A stretch of DNA of 64,000 nucleotides from Zhongshania aliphaticivorans (GCF_001586255.1 NZ_CP014544.1:2883501-2947500), one strand, 5' to 3'. Counted from the stretch's first letter, positions 28,304 to 39,800 are shown. Numbers and translations: made by a program. The notes: generated from the letters alone by a model not told the origin.

Positions 28304-29131
28304 ATGCCTAAGGTTCACAGCAAATATAACGATCAAGTCGCGCTCATTACCGGCGCCTGCGGAGGCCTGGGTTCAGCCCTGGCCAAAGCCCTTGCAAAGT
28401 CCGGGTGTCATTTAGCGCTCGTCGACATCAACGATGAAAAGCTCAACGGACTTGCTCAGGAACTAAAGTCCCACCCAGTTAATGTCAGCATTCATAATTG
28501 TGACATAGGCGATTTAGAGGCCGTTCAAAGTTTAGCGACGGAAGTGTCGGCCCACCATGGCAAGCTGAACCTGCTGATTAACAATGCTGGTATTACTCTG
28601 CAAAAAAGCGCGGCAAACCACAGCCACGCAGACTGGCAGCGAGTATTCAATGTTAACTGGTGGGGCACGGTAAATTGCTGCAGTGTATTTCTACCGTTAC
28701 TAAAACAATCCGACAAAGCCCAGATCGTCAATTTATCGAGCATGGCAGCCTACTATGGACTGCCAAGTCAGGCCTCATACAGTTCAAGTAAAGCAGCCGT
28801 ACTGGCTTACAGTGAAGCGCTCCGTGCCGAACTGGCAGCAGATGGCATTGGTGTTACCACCATTCACCCCGGTGCAATAAAGACCGAGATGATGACAGCG
28901 ACCCTACAAGAATCTGACAATATGGACCAAGCTCGAAAAAACTACGCGCTGGCGACTCGCTGGGGTGTAGAAGCCGACATGGTTGCAGGCAAAATATTGC
29001 ATGCAGCGCGTAAAAATCGTAAGCAACTACGAGTAGGAATAGACGCTCACATTCTTTACTATGTCGCGCGCACAATGCCGAACATTTTAGGCTCTCTGCT
29101 CGCCAAAACGTTCAAAAAGTCTGCATTATAA
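28304..29131 (+). CDS. Short-chain dehydrogenase/reductase (SDR)
   Basis: A 275-residue SDR beginning one base after the TonB receptor stop. Motifs are TGACGGLG, INNAG, Ser in IVNLSS and YSSSK. The C-terminal part (after PGAIKTEM) is longer and more basic than in classical SDRs, ending FKKSAL, like retinol-dehydrogenase-type or membrane-associated SDRs. It is last in the TetR-controlled operon and converges with the acyltransferase gene. Confidence 0.92.
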   Translation: MPKVHSKYNDQVALITGACGGLGSALAKALAKSGCHLALVDINDEKLNGLAQELKSHPVNVSIHNCDIGDLEAVQSLATEVSAHHGKLNLLINNAGITLQKSAANHSHADWQRVFNVNWWGTVNCCSVFLPLLKQSDKAQIVNLSSMAAYYGLPSQASYSSSKAAVLAYSEALRAELAADGIGVTTIHPGAIKTEMMTATLQESDNMDQARKNYALATRWGVEADMVAGKILHAARKNRKQLRVGIDAHILYYVARTMPNILGSLLAKTFKKSAL

Positions 29132-29169
29132 ACAAGCTCACGCAACGCCATACCAGCAAAAGGCGACGC

Positions 29170-30708
29170 TCACTGTTGCTCAGTTAGTCCTTGCTGGCTG
29201 TCATTTTGAGCGCCCTTATGAATCCTTTTTGAGGCTGCGCTTTTCGCCTTTCTTGGCGCGCCGGACTTATTCAGCTTTGGCGTTTGCTTCGCCTCTTGTC
29301 TTGCGGCGTCAAGCAATGTCGCTAATGAGTCGCGTAGACATTGCGCGTACATTTCAGGGTCGGGCAGCATCTCTCGGCAAGCCGTAAATGTAATTGTAAA
29401 CTCATCGCAATAACTGGATATCGCTTGAAACAAGCCCACGCTATCAATTGCTGGTCCGGTCGGAAAACTAACCAACATTTTTGCCCCACAAAAATACAGT
29501 GGTATGCGCGGCCCGGGCACATTGGTAACAACGCAGTTATAAAATGGGCTTATTCGGTTAGCCAAACTCAATGAACTTGATAGCCGCGCAGCAGAAGCGG
29601 TTAAGGTCGACGGCGTAAACTGCAGGTAATCCGTCATGGTCTTAGCGCCAATGGCATTGGTTAATTCTTTGGCATTACGTGTGCTTTCATTGACGGCAAG
29701 TAAACGCTCTCTAGGGTCTGCAATATCTGTACGTAACTGAACAGTCATTTGCGAGACTTCATTACCAGCCGCGCCCTGCTTATCTGCCGTGCGGATATTA
29801 ATTGGCGCCAAGGCTGCTAGCGATGATTCAGGCAATTCATTTTTAGCCAGTAAATACTGGCGCAATGCACCGCCCACTATTGTCAGCGCCACATCGTTAA
29901 TTGTCACTGGAGCATAGGCCGCTTTAATACTTCGAATATCTTCAAAGCTTACCCGCAAGGCATCAACGACCCTATGAGGCGATACATTCCTATTGAATCG
30001 CGTGCGCGGAATACCGCTGACGCGCTTGAGTTTTCCGCTAATTATTCCTTTGGCCGCTTGATATAAACTCGGCGCGGCGTCTTTAGTAAGCCCAACAAAC
30101 CGAAATGGCAGCTTTAATGTGTTCTTTTGCGCCTGCCACAACATGTCAGTTTTCTTCGGTGATTGTTCGACGAACGGCTCAGCCTCGGTATCCACATTGG
30201 TGGCAAAATCAGCCGACAGGTCATGCAATACACTGTTTATTTCGACGCCCGAGGCGCCATCGATCGCCGCGTGATGCATTTTTGTATAAAGAGCGAAACA
30301 GCCTTTTGGAAACCCAGCCACATCGTCTAGACCCTCAATAACGTAAGCTTCCCAAAGTGGCCTACTGCGATCAAGCGGCCGGGCGTGAATGCGGGAAATT
30401 AAAATACAGAGCTGACGCCAGTCGCCGGGCTTCGGTAAGGCAATATGGCGAACATGAAATTCCGGATCAAAATCACCGTCAGCTACCCAATAGGGGTGAT
30501 CAAGGCTAAAAGGCACTGTCTTCAGTCGGCTGGTCATCGCGGGTACCCGGCGCGCCCGGCGGTGCATATGTTCCACTATCTGCTTAAAGCGAACCTTGCC
30601 ACCAGGCGCAGTGCTTGGGTCATAAATAGTGAAGCCACCGATATGCATAGGTGAATTAGCGGTTTCAAGGTAAAGAAAAGAGGCATCAAGACCTGTTAAT
30701 TGTCGCAC
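29170..30708 (-). CDS. Wax ester synthase/diacylglycerol O-acyltransferase (WS/DGAT family)
   Basis: A 512-residue acyl-CoA:alcohol acyltransferase family member. The active-site HHxxxDG is HHAAIDG at 145-151, with PLDRSRPLW (111-119) and the C-terminal NVPGP region also present. The last 40 residues are Lys/Ala-rich and likely disordered. The start is GTG at 30708 with GGAGTAAG upstream. Such enzymes make wax esters or triglycerides, and some acylate sterols or other alcohols. Placement next to the catabolic island may mean storage of carbon from the substrate or esterification of it. Confidence 0.93.
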   Translation of the reverse strand: MRQLTGLDASFLYLETANSPMHIGGFTIYDPSTAPGGKVRFKQIVEHMHRRARRVPAMTSRLKTVPFSLDHPYWVADGDFDPEFHVRHIALPKPGDWRQLCILISRIHARPLDRSRPLWEAYVIEGLDDVAGFPKGCFALYTKMHHAAIDGASGVEINSVLHDLSADFATNVDTEAEPFVEQSPKKTDMLWQAQKNTLKLPFRFVGLTKDAAPSLYQAAKGIISGKLKRVSGIPRTRFNRNVSPHRVVDALRVSFEDIRSIKAAYAPVTINDVALTIVGGALRQYLLAKNELPESSLAALAPINIRTADKQGAAGNEVSQMTVQLRTDIADPRERLLAVNESTRNAKELTNAIGAKTMTDYLQFTPSTLTASAARLSSSLSLANRISPFYNCVVTNVPGPRIPLYFCGAKMLVSFPTGPAIDSVGLFQAISSYCDEFTITFTACREMLPDPEMYAQCLRDSLATLLDAARQEAKQTPKLNKSGAPRKAKSAASKRIHKGAQNDSQQGLTEQQ

Positions 30709-30942
30709 ACCTTACTCCTAGGCTTAGGTAAATTAATTTTGCTCCGAAACCGCTGGAGCTTCGGGCCGTGCTCCACACAGTTTAAGTAGCAAGTCTAGAC
30801 CAGAGTAGCCTTGCTTGCCCGCAGACACCGATACTTTAGATATGCTTATTATTTACAGCGCGCTTTTATAATGAACGCCGCGCTGTATGGGAGTTATTTG
30901 TCAGAAATAGCGTTCATTCCTGTGAATTAGCGGGCAATGTAC

Positions 30943-31650
30943 TTATTGCCCAAGCAGAAGCGCTTTCCCATCTAAATAGTCTTGCTCAATTGCCCAATCG
31001 AGTTCTTTTAGCAACGTTGCGCGAGACTTCAGTTTAGTGCCCTTATGCGCCGGCATATTTAAGCCTGACAAACGCAAAGCGAGTGCCTGCGCCTCCGACA
31101 TCAATGCATCTGCAGGCACTATTTTATCGAGTAAGCCAGCGGTAACCGCCGTTGCGGGGTCGTATATTTCAGCGCTGATGACCGAACGATCAAAAAATGT
31201 CTTACTTAGGCGTGCGCGCGATAGCATGATACCAACGTGATGCATTGTCATCCCGATTTGAACCTCATTCAGGCCAAGATTAAATGGACCATCAATGCCA
31301 ATGCGGTAATCGCAAGCCATAAGAGTAAAGCAACCCTGGGCTATAGCATGACCAGTACACACCCCAATAATGGGATAGGGAAATGCCAACATTCGCCGAC
31401 ACAAGGACGATCCGGCTTTTATCATTTCAACCGCTTCCACGGGGTCACGCTGAATAGTCGACAAATCAAAACCGGCAGAGAAAATACCGTCTTTGCCAAC
31501 CAGCATAACCACCGCCTTATCTGCTTCAGCTTGGTCTAAAGCAGCCCCAATTGCCTGAATATGCGGCAGCGACATGGCATTCACTTTGCCATTTTGCATA
31601 GTGATGGTAGCGATGCCATCAGAGAAGGAATAATTTACTAAGTCGGCCAT
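30943..31650 (-). CDS. Enoyl-CoA hydratase/isomerase (crotonase) family protein
   Basis: A 235-residue crotonase-fold protein. The first oxyanion-hole segment is GKDGIFSAGFDLS; ACDYRIGIDGPFNLGLNEVQIGM is the usual second half. It is shorter than typical hydratases (about 260), and the common acidic catalytic residues are not obvious at the GMTMHHVG segment. It could hydrate, isomerise or cleave a CoA thioester. It stands alone, 234 bp from the acyltransferase gene on the same strand. Confidence 0.88.
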   Translation of the reverse strand: MADLVNYSFSDGIATITMQNGKVNAMSLPHIQAIGAALDQAEADKAVVMLVGKDGIFSAGFDLSTIQRDPVEAVEMIKAGSSLCRRMLAFPYPIIGVCTGHAIAQGCFTLMACDYRIGIDGPFNLGLNEVQIGMTMHHVGIMLSRARLSKTFFDRSVISAEIYDPATAVTAGLLDKIVPADALMSEAQALALRLSGLNMPAHKGTKLKSRATLLKELDWAIEQDYLDGKALLLGQ

Positions 31651-32122
31651 AATCTTACTCTCTTAGAAGCGTTACGTGCTTGGGACCTTAATAAACATAA
31701 AAATAGCAGGTTCACTGCCGCTTTATGATTCAGTAAGGCAAAACACCTGAATATAGCAAATGAGAATATCACTGAAGGTCGCTGCTATACAGTCCACGTC
31801 ATACGAGCAGCCCGATAAGATCAGGCAGCAACTGCGTTTACCATTAATTCCTTGCGACGCCCCTCCGTATTAAAGACATGTCATCAATTAGCGAGGCTTG
31901 AGTGTTTAATGATCGACCGATACTATTCGGTATGTAAAATAGTCCGGTGTTCAAGAAATTATGATCGTAAAGCGTCATTCGACAACACAAGCGTTAATAC
32001 CGCTGCCCATCGAGTGCTGCTATATGGCGACTACGACGCCTTCAACGAGACAAGTCTACCGCTTGGCTTACTAAACTATATTCGATCAGCGGCACGATCG
32101 ACCTACCCATAACGGTTGCACC
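31651..32122. other. Intergenic region, 472 bp
   Basis: Upstream DNA between the divergent crotonase and lipoprotein genes. An open frame from TTG 31852 to 32112 (ATG at 31909) has no ribosome-binding site and no recognisable product, so I do not call it. No clear promoter or repeat was identified. Confidence 0.4.
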
Positions 32123-33058
32123 ATGAAGTATTTTTTACCCGTCATTATCGCCGTCAGTTATGTCGCATTGTCCGCATGCAACGGTGGCGGAAGCCCCTAT
32201 GCGGCAAGTCGCACGGCCGCTCAGGATATTTGCCTAGACTGCGGCACACCACGCCAACTGGTGAATCTACCCCAACTGGAAAATAGCTTATTCACCTCCA
32301 ATGGCCGTCTATTCGTCAGCGGCCAGTCGAACCTGTACGAGATACATCGCGATGGCCAAGAGTATCGTGCTGACGCCCTTCTACCCGACGGCAGCGGCTG
32401 CAGTGGCCTAACCGAAGATAAAGGCACACTCTACGCGCTCTGTTCTGGCAGCGGTGGGCCTACGGACTTTTCTGGCCTGTATACATTGTCACTGGATGAC
32501 CCACTCGCCGCACCCGAATTTAGCTTCGCACTAACGGGTATGACACTCCCCAACGGGATCGTAGCGACGGCGAGCGGCTTATACGTGACCGATGGCCCAG
32601 TCGCGGTAGAACCCAAAATCGTCCATCTAGCGATCGACCCGACTGATCCGACCCTCGTTTTGTCTCAAAGCACCTGGCTGGCAACATTACCAGATTTTCC
32701 CAATGGCATAGTCCATACCGGCACAAGCCTTTACGTCACTCACTATCGTCCCGGTTTTGGCGGACAAATTACACGGGTGGCAATCAATAGTGACGGCAGC
32801 CCTGGGGTGCCAGAAAATATCACGCCGCGCGGCATCATGGATGACCTGACCGTGGTCGGAGACACGCTAGTCGTCACTGACTGGCAGAACGGCAGCCTGT
32901 TCCAAGTCGATTTAGAGGGCAGCTTGCTTCAGGAATCCGCAAGCAATATTTTCGCGCAGCCATCAAGCGTGATCATTGCTGGGGCACCGCTGTTTGACGA
33001 GGTGGCCATTCTGGTCACCGAACGCTACACTGGCGACGGACTTTGGATATTAGATTAA
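32123..33058 (+). CDS. Secreted lipoprotein with SMP-30/NHL-like beta-propeller
   Basis: A 311-residue protein with a lipoprotein signal peptide ending ALSAC (lipid-modified C19). The mature part contains repeating blade-like units, for example ENSLFTSNGRLFVSG, LPNGIVATASGLYVTDG and FPNGIVHTGTSLYVTHY, as in SMP-30/gluconolactonase-like propellers. No catalytic metal ligands could be confirmed. It is a single gene, with no functional link to its neighbours visible. Confidence 0.82.
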   Translation: MKYFLPVIIAVSYVALSACNGGGSPYAASRTAAQDICLDCGTPRQLVNLPQLENSLFTSNGRLFVSGQSNLYEIHRDGQEYRADALLPDGSGCSGLTEDKGTLYALCSGSGGPTDFSGLYTLSLDDPLAAPEFSFALTGMTLPNGIVATASGLYVTDGPVAVEPKIVHLAIDPTDPTLVLSQSTWLATLPDFPNGIVHTGTSLYVTHYRPGFGGQITRVAINSDGSPGVPENITPRGIMDDLTVVGDTLVVTDWQNGSLFQVDLEGSLLQESASNIFAQPSSVIIAGAPLFDEVAILVTERYTGDGLWILD

Positions 33059-33484
33059 GAGGCCAATTCTTACCTCACATATTGAACCCTGATAAATTCA
33101 GCTTGATTTTGAAAGAACACAAAGTCTACCCAGAAAATAGCCAGGCAGCGCAAACCAGCCGACGTTACATGACTTAAAAGCCCGCTTACGCCGCCAAAGT
33201 CACAAACGAGTTCGCGTCATATAGCTAGAGAATTGCAATATTGACTAGCCGTTCAAGGCCCCTTATCCGCTACACTAGCTGGATGAAAATAAGAGCAAAA
33301 TACCGCGCAATCCGTCGCTAGGGGCTAGACCAGTACCGCCATTAAAAATAAACCTGTAAAAGCCCTATCGAAGAGCTTGGTGCTGCATTATGCTCCGCAC
33401 CCGATTCCCCCTGTAAATCTCTCTGATTTAACTGGGCTATCATATGAAATATGAATTAACCTGACCTAAGCTGGCTTTAATATT
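33059..33484. other. Intergenic region, 426 bp
   Basis: Upstream region of the penicillin-binding protein. It contains a TTGACT at 33241, but the nearest TACACT is 24 bp away, too far for a normal promoter. No hairpin with a T-run follows the lipoprotein gene. I see no gene here. Confidence 0.35.
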
Positions 33485-36481
33485 GTGATTACCCGAACGC
33501 GTATAACTAAGTCTTTTTTCTACCTCGTCCTAGCCACCTTGGTGGTCCTGATTTGCGTTGGTATCTTTGAATATCAAACATCCTATTTCCAGTCGCGCTA
33601 TTTTGCCAAGCTGGCCGCCAGCCTCGACGTTGAATTAAAACAAGGGCCAGCTGAGGCCACGTGGTACCCAAGTCACGGCCCTTACAACATCCAAAATGGC
33701 TATACCCGCCTCCCTGAGTTTAGTGAGCGATTGCAGGCAAAAGGCTATCACATTAGCTTGCAGGCAAATTTCTCAGACCGCCTAATGCAATACAGCCGCT
33801 GGGGAGGCAATCCGCCCTACCGCGAGAAAGCCCAAACCGGGTTACGCATCATCGGCAATAGCAACACGCTGTTTTCCTCCCGGGAACCCGAGCATGTTTA
33901 CGCCGCATTTAGCGATATTCCGCCGTTGTTGCTAAAGCCCCTACTCTTCATTGAAAACCGTGAGCTGCTGGTTGATCAACACCCAACCAAAAACCCCGTG
34001 GTGGAATGGGATCGCCTCGCGCAGGCCGCACTTGCACGCATACTCCACCCCGGCGAGGGCGGCCCAGGAGGCAGCACCCTTGCGACGCAGATGGAAAAAT
34101 ACCGCTATTCGCCCAATGGCATGACCGCTGACCACAATGACAAACTGAAGCAAATTGTCTCGGCCAGTGTGCGCCATTACCACTCTGGATTAAGCGGCCG
34201 CGACGCCCGAAAGGCAATCGCGCTGAGCTACCTAAATTCAACTCCGCTGTCTGGTCGCGCCGGTCACGGTGAGATTCACGGGGTTGGCGATGGCCTTAAG
34301 CAGTGGTACGGGATTGACTTTGCCTACGCGAATTATGCACTCACCGCCTCAAGTGACGTGGTTAGCATTGAGGAAAAGGCAAGGGTGTTTAAAGCCGCCT
34401 TAAGCCTGTTGTTATCACAGCGGCGCCCGTCTTTTTACCTCCTTGAGGGCCGGGAAGAACTGGAAGCCCTAACCACAAGTTATTTACGTATTTTGACCAG
34501 TAACGGTGTTATCAGCGAAAAATTGCGCGACGCCGCCCTAGCGCAGAAACTGCATTTCGTTGAGCGCGAACGCAGCCAAGCCACGCCATCTTTTATTTCA
34601 CGAAAAGCAGTCAATAATGTCCGCAACGAGCTAATGAATCTGCTGGGTGTGCGCAGCTTGTACACCCTTGATCGTCTCGATCTCACCGTACAATCGACTA
34701 TAGCTGGCGACACTCAAGTAAAAATTGCGGAATTACTCAAACAAGCCACCGATCTTGACTATGCCAAACAGTCAGGCTTACTCGGTGAAAAGCTCCTGCG
34801 TGAGGGGCAACTTAGCGCGCTCAATTACAGCGTGCTGTTATACGAACGCACACCCACAGGCAATGTGCTGCGCGTACAGACCGACAACCTCGACTTGCCC
34901 TTCGACATGAACGCTGGTTCAAAGCTCGATCTTGGCTCAACAGCGAAATTGCGGACGCTCATTTCCTACTTAGACATTATTGAAAAAGTTTACGTAAAAT
35001 ACCGGGCGCTATCGCCTAAGGACCTCGCTTTTGCGCGTAAAGTCGCTGAAGACCCATTGCGCCAGTGGACCCTAGACAGACTAATCGCCGACGCGAATAT
35101 CCCTTTACAACAGCTACTCGACGCCGCGATGCAGCGCAGCTATTCCGCCAGCCCAGCCGAGTCCTTTTTCACGGGTGGTGGACTGCACACCTTCAGTAAT
35201 TTTGACAAACAGGACAACTCCCGAGTACTGACCGTAGCAGAAGCTTTAAATCGCTCAGTTAACCTCGTGTTTATTCGTATGATGCGCGACGTCACTCGCT
35301 ACTATTCTATGGAGATCCCCGGCTCGCGGGAGCTATTGCTCGATCGCACAGACCCTCGGCGCAAAGATTATTTGGGACGTTTTGCTGACCTTGAAGGTAA
35401 AATTTACCTCAATCAATTTTACAGCAAATACCGCAAGTTAAATCATCAGGAAATCATCGAGCGTCTAGCAAGTCGCACCAAGCCCTTTCCCGGCCGGTTA
35501 ACAATGGCGTTCCGCTCAGTTCGCCCAGATGCCGACGAAGCGGCATTGACGGCATTCCTGCGCTCACGCCTATCCGCAGAAGCCCTTGCTGAAGTCGACG
35601 TCGCCAAACTGTATCGACAATTCGATCCCGAACGCTTCAACAGCAACGACCGAGCCTATTTGGCGCATATGCACCCATTGGAGTTGTGGTTGGTAAAATA
35701 TCTACTCGAAAGCACCAATATCAACTACGACCAAATCGTTCAAGAAAGCGCACCACTGCGCCAAGATGCGTACACCTGGCTAACCAAATCCCGTAAGCAA
35801 CGCGCCCAAGATAGAAGTATTCGTATACTGTTAGAGCGCGATGCATTTGTTGCCATCCATCAGCAATGGCAGCGTGTGGGCTTTCCGTTCAGCAGCCTAG
35901 TCCCCTCTTATGCAACGGCCATAGGTGCGTCGGCAGACCGCCCCACCGCACTCGCCGAATTGATGGGTATTATTCTCAATGACGGCATGAGAATCCCCTT
36001 TCGCCAGATCGATAGTTTGCATTTCGCCCAAGGTACCCCCTACGAAACCAAGTTTGAATTCACCCCGGCCGTCGGCACAAGAGTGTTGTCATCCGAAGTG
36101 AGTGCCACTGTGCGCAACGCCCTTGCCGGTGTAGTCGAGAACGGGACCGCAAGACGCCTAAAAGGCGTTTTTGTCGACGCCAGCGGCGCCCCCATTCAGG
36201 TGGGCGGAAAAACCGGTACCGGTGACCATCGCATTAAATCCTACGGCGCCGGCGGACGCCTCATCGGCAGTGAAGCGGTAAATCGAAATGCGATTTTCAC
36301 CTTCTATATTGGCGACCGCTTCTTTGGTGTAATACTCGCCCACGTTGGCGGCAGCCAATCAACCGGCTTTGAATTCACCAGCGGCCTCGCCACGCAATTG
36401 TTGAAAATTATCCATCCCGTGCTGCAGCCGGAGCTAAATAAAGCCAGTCCGCCGGCAAATGCAAATATTGATATACGATAA
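33485..36481 (+). CDS. Divergent class A penicillin-binding protein (GT51 plus transpeptidase)
   Basis: A 998-residue protein with one N-terminal membrane anchor (about 10-28). The glycosyltransferase-51 region has FIENRELL (E157), where the family normally has EDRxFxxH, and GGSTLATQ at 195-202. The transpeptidase domain has S485-T-A-K488 as SxxK, an SVN motif in NRSVN, and K909-T-G. It would polymerise and crosslink peptidoglycan in the periplasm. The start is GTG at 33485. Length is greater than in E. coli PBP1a/1b, with extra sequence in the middle. The altered GT51 motif raises the question whether that domain is active. Confidence 0.85.
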   Translation: MITRTRITKSFFYLVLATLVVLICVGIFEYQTSYFQSRYFAKLAASLDVELKQGPAEATWYPSHGPYNIQNGYTRLPEFSERLQAKGYHISLQANFSDRLMQYSRWGGNPPYREKAQTGLRIIGNSNTLFSSREPEHVYAAFSDIPPLLLKPLLFIENRELLVDQHPTKNPVVEWDRLAQAALARILHPGEGGPGGSTLATQMEKYRYSPNGMTADHNDKLKQIVSASVRHYHSGLSGRDARKAIALSYLNSTPLSGRAGHGEIHGVGDGLKQWYGIDFAYANYALTASSDVVSIEEKARVFKAALSLLLSQRRPSFYLLEGREELEALTTSYLRILTSNGVISEKLRDAALAQKLHFVERERSQATPSFISRKAVNNVRNELMNLLGVRSLYTLDRLDLTVQSTIAGDTQVKIAELLKQATDLDYAKQSGLLGEKLLREGQLSALNYSVLLYERTPTGNVLRVQTDNLDLPFDMNAGSKLDLGSTAKLRTLISYLDIIEKVYVKYRALSPKDLAFARKVAEDPLRQWTLDRLIADANIPLQQLLDAAMQRSYSASPAESFFTGGGLHTFSNFDKQDNSRVLTVAEALNRSVNLVFIRMMRDVTRYYSMEIPGSRELLLDRTDPRRKDYLGRFADLEGKIYLNQFYSKYRKLNHQEIIERLASRTKPFPGRLTMAFRSVRPDADEAALTAFLRSRLSAEALAEVDVAKLYRQFDPERFNSNDRAYLAHMHPLELWLVKYLLESTNINYDQIVQESAPLRQDAYTWLTKSRKQRAQDRSIRILLERDAFVAIHQQWQRVGFPFSSLVPSYATAIGASADRPTALAELMGIILNDGMRIPFRQIDSLHFAQGTPYETKFEFTPAVGTRVLSSEVSATVRNALAGVVENGTARRLKGVFVDASGAPIQVGGKTGTGDHRIKSYGAGGRLIGSEAVNRNAIFTFYIGDRFFGVILAHVGGSQSTGFEFTSGLATQLLKIIHPVLQPELNKASPPANANIDIR

Positions 36482-36490
36482 ATATCTTGA

Positions 36491-36527
36491 CCTCAGGCTA
36501 GCCAATAAATTATCGGCAAGCCTGAGG
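36491..36527 (+). terminator. Hairpin after the penicillin-binding protein gene
   Basis: CCTCAGGCT (36491-36499) pairs with AGCCTGAGG (36519-36527). GCC/GGC extends the stem inward after one mismatch. No T-run follows, so termination is probable but not certain. Confidence 0.5.
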
Positions 36528-36870
36528 CGACAAGCTCAACAGCACGGGCGACAAGCATCGCGTATGCTCATTACTAGCGTTGAGAATTCTACGCTAATTC
36601 ACAAATAAGCCCCTAAATTACATCCGCACATCTCGCCCACTCCCGCTAAAGGAAACGCAGCCAACTGCGCTTATTAGCCGTGTCTAATACCCCTGTTTCC
36701 AATTCAGAAAAATAAGGCGCTGATCAACGATCCCCGACCTTGCTCCCTGCCAACAAGGTTGAAATCAGTCGTATCTTGACTAAGCTGAACTAAAGTCCGT
36801 ATCGCTATTCAGAATTACTACGAACACGCTATTTAGTCATAACACGATTATTACTAGGCAAGCCTGACAT
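36528..36870. other. Upstream region of the NAD-glutamate dehydrogenase gene
   Basis: 343 bp with no supported gene. A TTGACT at 36776-36781 with TATCGC 18 bp downstream is a possible weak promoter about 65 bp before the ATG. No other motif stood out. Confidence 0.3.
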
Positions 36871-39800
36871 ATGAAATCAAAACTCGGCAAACTAACACGC
36901 CTTATTCAACAGCGATTGGGCAATACCCCTGACTCTGCCGCGCTAAATGCATTGGCAGCACGCTACTGGGACGTTACAGCAAGCGAGACGATTACCAAGC
37001 GCAGCGCAGCGGAACTCCTCGACATTGTTCAGTCGCACTTGGCCCTTGCCGAATCAAGACGCGCCGACAATCCAAAAATACGAATTAGTCCGCCAATCGA
37101 CAGTGGTGTTCTGGTATTGGAGATGGTGGCCAAAGATCAGCCCTTCATCTTTGACACCCTATCAAGTCTAATGTACGACGCGGGTTACACCGTAATATTA
37201 TCTAACCATCCCATTTTCTGGGTATGCAGAGACAAGCGCGGTAAGCTTCTAGATATCGTCGCGCTCGACCGAAAACAGCAGCAACACACAGACTATCACG
37301 CCGAATCTTTTGTGCGTTATGAACTGGAAGCTGGTCCGAGTGCAATATCGCCCAACCGTTTAAAACAGCGCATCCGCAAAGCCCTAGACACCATCGCGCT
37401 AATTGTTACGCACTGGCAGCCCATGCGTGAAAAGGCGAAATCACTGCAACAATACTACTCCCAAAGTCCCGCACCGATGAAAGCTAGGGCCCGCCGGCAA
37501 GTTTGTAATTTTCTTAGCTGGCTTACCGACAACAACCTAACCTTTCTTGCCTATGTCGAGATGCAGCTACGGCAACAGGGTGATAAATGCAGCTTACACG
37601 CAGTTGAATCATCACGGCTCGGCTTGAAACTAGAATCTACGCCGTGGGAACACATAGAATCGCCCCAGCAGCGCGAGCAGATTTTAGCGCATTATTTAAA
37701 TAGTCCACGCGTGCTGACAATTACTAAATCCAGTGAATTGGCGCCGATCCGACGTTTTGTGCCCATGGACTATATCGCCATTAAGGACTATAACGCCAAG
37801 GGCGAGCTTATAGGTGAACATCGCTTTTATGGATTGATGACCCGAGCCGCTTACAACAGTCGAGCCCTAGATATCCCACTGCTAGCTGATCGCATTCATG
37901 CTGCCATGAACCTTGCTCACTTTCCGCCAGGCAGTCACAACGGCAAAGTCATGCTGCAAATACTAGAAACCTTTCCCCGAGATGAGCTATTTCAAAGCAG
38001 TGCCAAAAAATTATTTGAAATTGCCATGGGGCTTATCGCAATAGAAGAGCAAAATCGAGTGCGGGTTTTCAACCGCACCGACCCGTTTCACCGTTACTAC
38101 TCAATTCTGGTCTACATTCCTCGCGAGCAATATAGCCAGCACGTTCGAGAAAAAATACAAATCTTAATCTCAGCAAAACTGAACGCGTATAGTTCCGATT
38201 TTTCGATTTACTTTACTGATAACCGAATGGCCCGCTTACACCTCATCGTTCAAGTTGGCACTGATGAGAAGAAAAATTTAGACAACGCCGCCATAGAGGA
38301 ATTAATCTGCGGCGTGACTGAAAGCTGGCAAGAGAAATTAAAATCCGTACTTTATAACAACTATCCACGCAAAACAGCCCAGCAACTATTCCAGAGCTAT
38401 GCCGACGCCTTTACTGCGCCCTATATTGCAAAGACTGAGATTAAAAAGGCCGCCGCGGACATAGAACAGCTGGAGCAACTGAAAAATTCCGGCAATAACT
38501 TAGCGGTAAAGATTTACCGCGACACCTCCCACCGCGACGAGCGTGTTGAATTGCGTTGCTATTTTAAACATCAACCCCTAGCACTTTCCGAAATACAACC
38601 CCGGCTCAACAATCTCGGCTTGCGCTTAATGCTGGAAGACTTATACCCAGTGAGCGTTGAGCATGATGAAACGTATTGGGTTCAAGATTTTCGCGCCCAG
38701 ACAGCCGTTGATGTAAATCACGTTTTTTGGCACGACGCCAGCTATTTTGAGCAGGCCTTCATTGCCATTCACAAGGAATTATGCGACGACGATGATTTCA
38801 ATCGCTTAATTATCAGCGCCGATATCAACTGGCGTGAAGTCTCGCTAATACGCGCCTACTGCCGTTACCTAAAACAACTTGGCAACTACTTCGAACAAAA
38901 TTATCTCAGTAAATTATTAGTCGATAACGGCGCGATCAGCCGCTTGTTAATCGATTTATTTCATGCCCGCTTTAATCCAAATATTGCAGAACGCGACACC
39001 CTCCAACACAAGCTAAACGAGCAGTTAGATATAGCACTGGAAGCGGTGCAAAGCCTAGATGCCGACCGTCTGTGCCGCAGCTTACGCACCCTAATTATGG
39101 CGACGCTGCGCAGCAACTATTATCAAACTGAGGACGAGGAGGCGGAAAATAGCGCCATATACGCCTTTAAATTTTCGACACGGGATATATTAGAAGCGCC
39201 TGCACCACGGCCGCGATATGAAATTTGGGTGCACTCACCCAACTTTGAAGCGGTGCACCTGCGCGGCGATAAGGTCGCACGCGGCGGCTTGCGGTGGTCT
39301 GACCGACCCGAAGATTTCCGCACCGAGGTGCTTGGTTTAGTAAAAGCGCAGATGGTTAAAAATGCCGTTATTGTTCCCGTCGGTGCCAAGGGCGGATTTG
39401 TTTGTCGACGCTTACCAGAAAACGGATCTAGAGAAGCCATTCAAGCTGAAGTGATCAGTTGTTATAAAGATTTTATCCGGGCAATGCTGTCGCTAACCGA
39501 TAACCTGCAGGGCGACCGTGTTATTGGCCCACTCTTATCAGTTTGTCATGACGACGACGACCCCTACCTAGTGGTTGCCGCCGACAAAGGGACGGCGGCG
39601 TTCTCAGACATTGCTAACGGTGTGTCCAACGACCGGGGCTTTTGGATTGGCGACGCCTTTGCCTCGGGTGGGTCTAATGGTTACGACCACAAAAAGATGG
39701 GCATTACCGCCAAGGGCGGCTGGGAAGCGGTCAAACGCCATTTTCGCGAGCAGAACATAGACATCCAACGCGAAGAATTCACCACCATTGGCATCGGTGA

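Noticed and set aside
31852-32112. 86-codon plus-strand ORF before the lipoprotein gene
   Set aside because: Starts at TTG without a ribosome-binding site; composition looks like non-coding sequence and nothing in it is recognisable.
33241-33276. TTGACT ... TACACT as the promoter of the penicillin-binding protein gene
   Set aside because: A spacer of 24 bp is outside the normal range.
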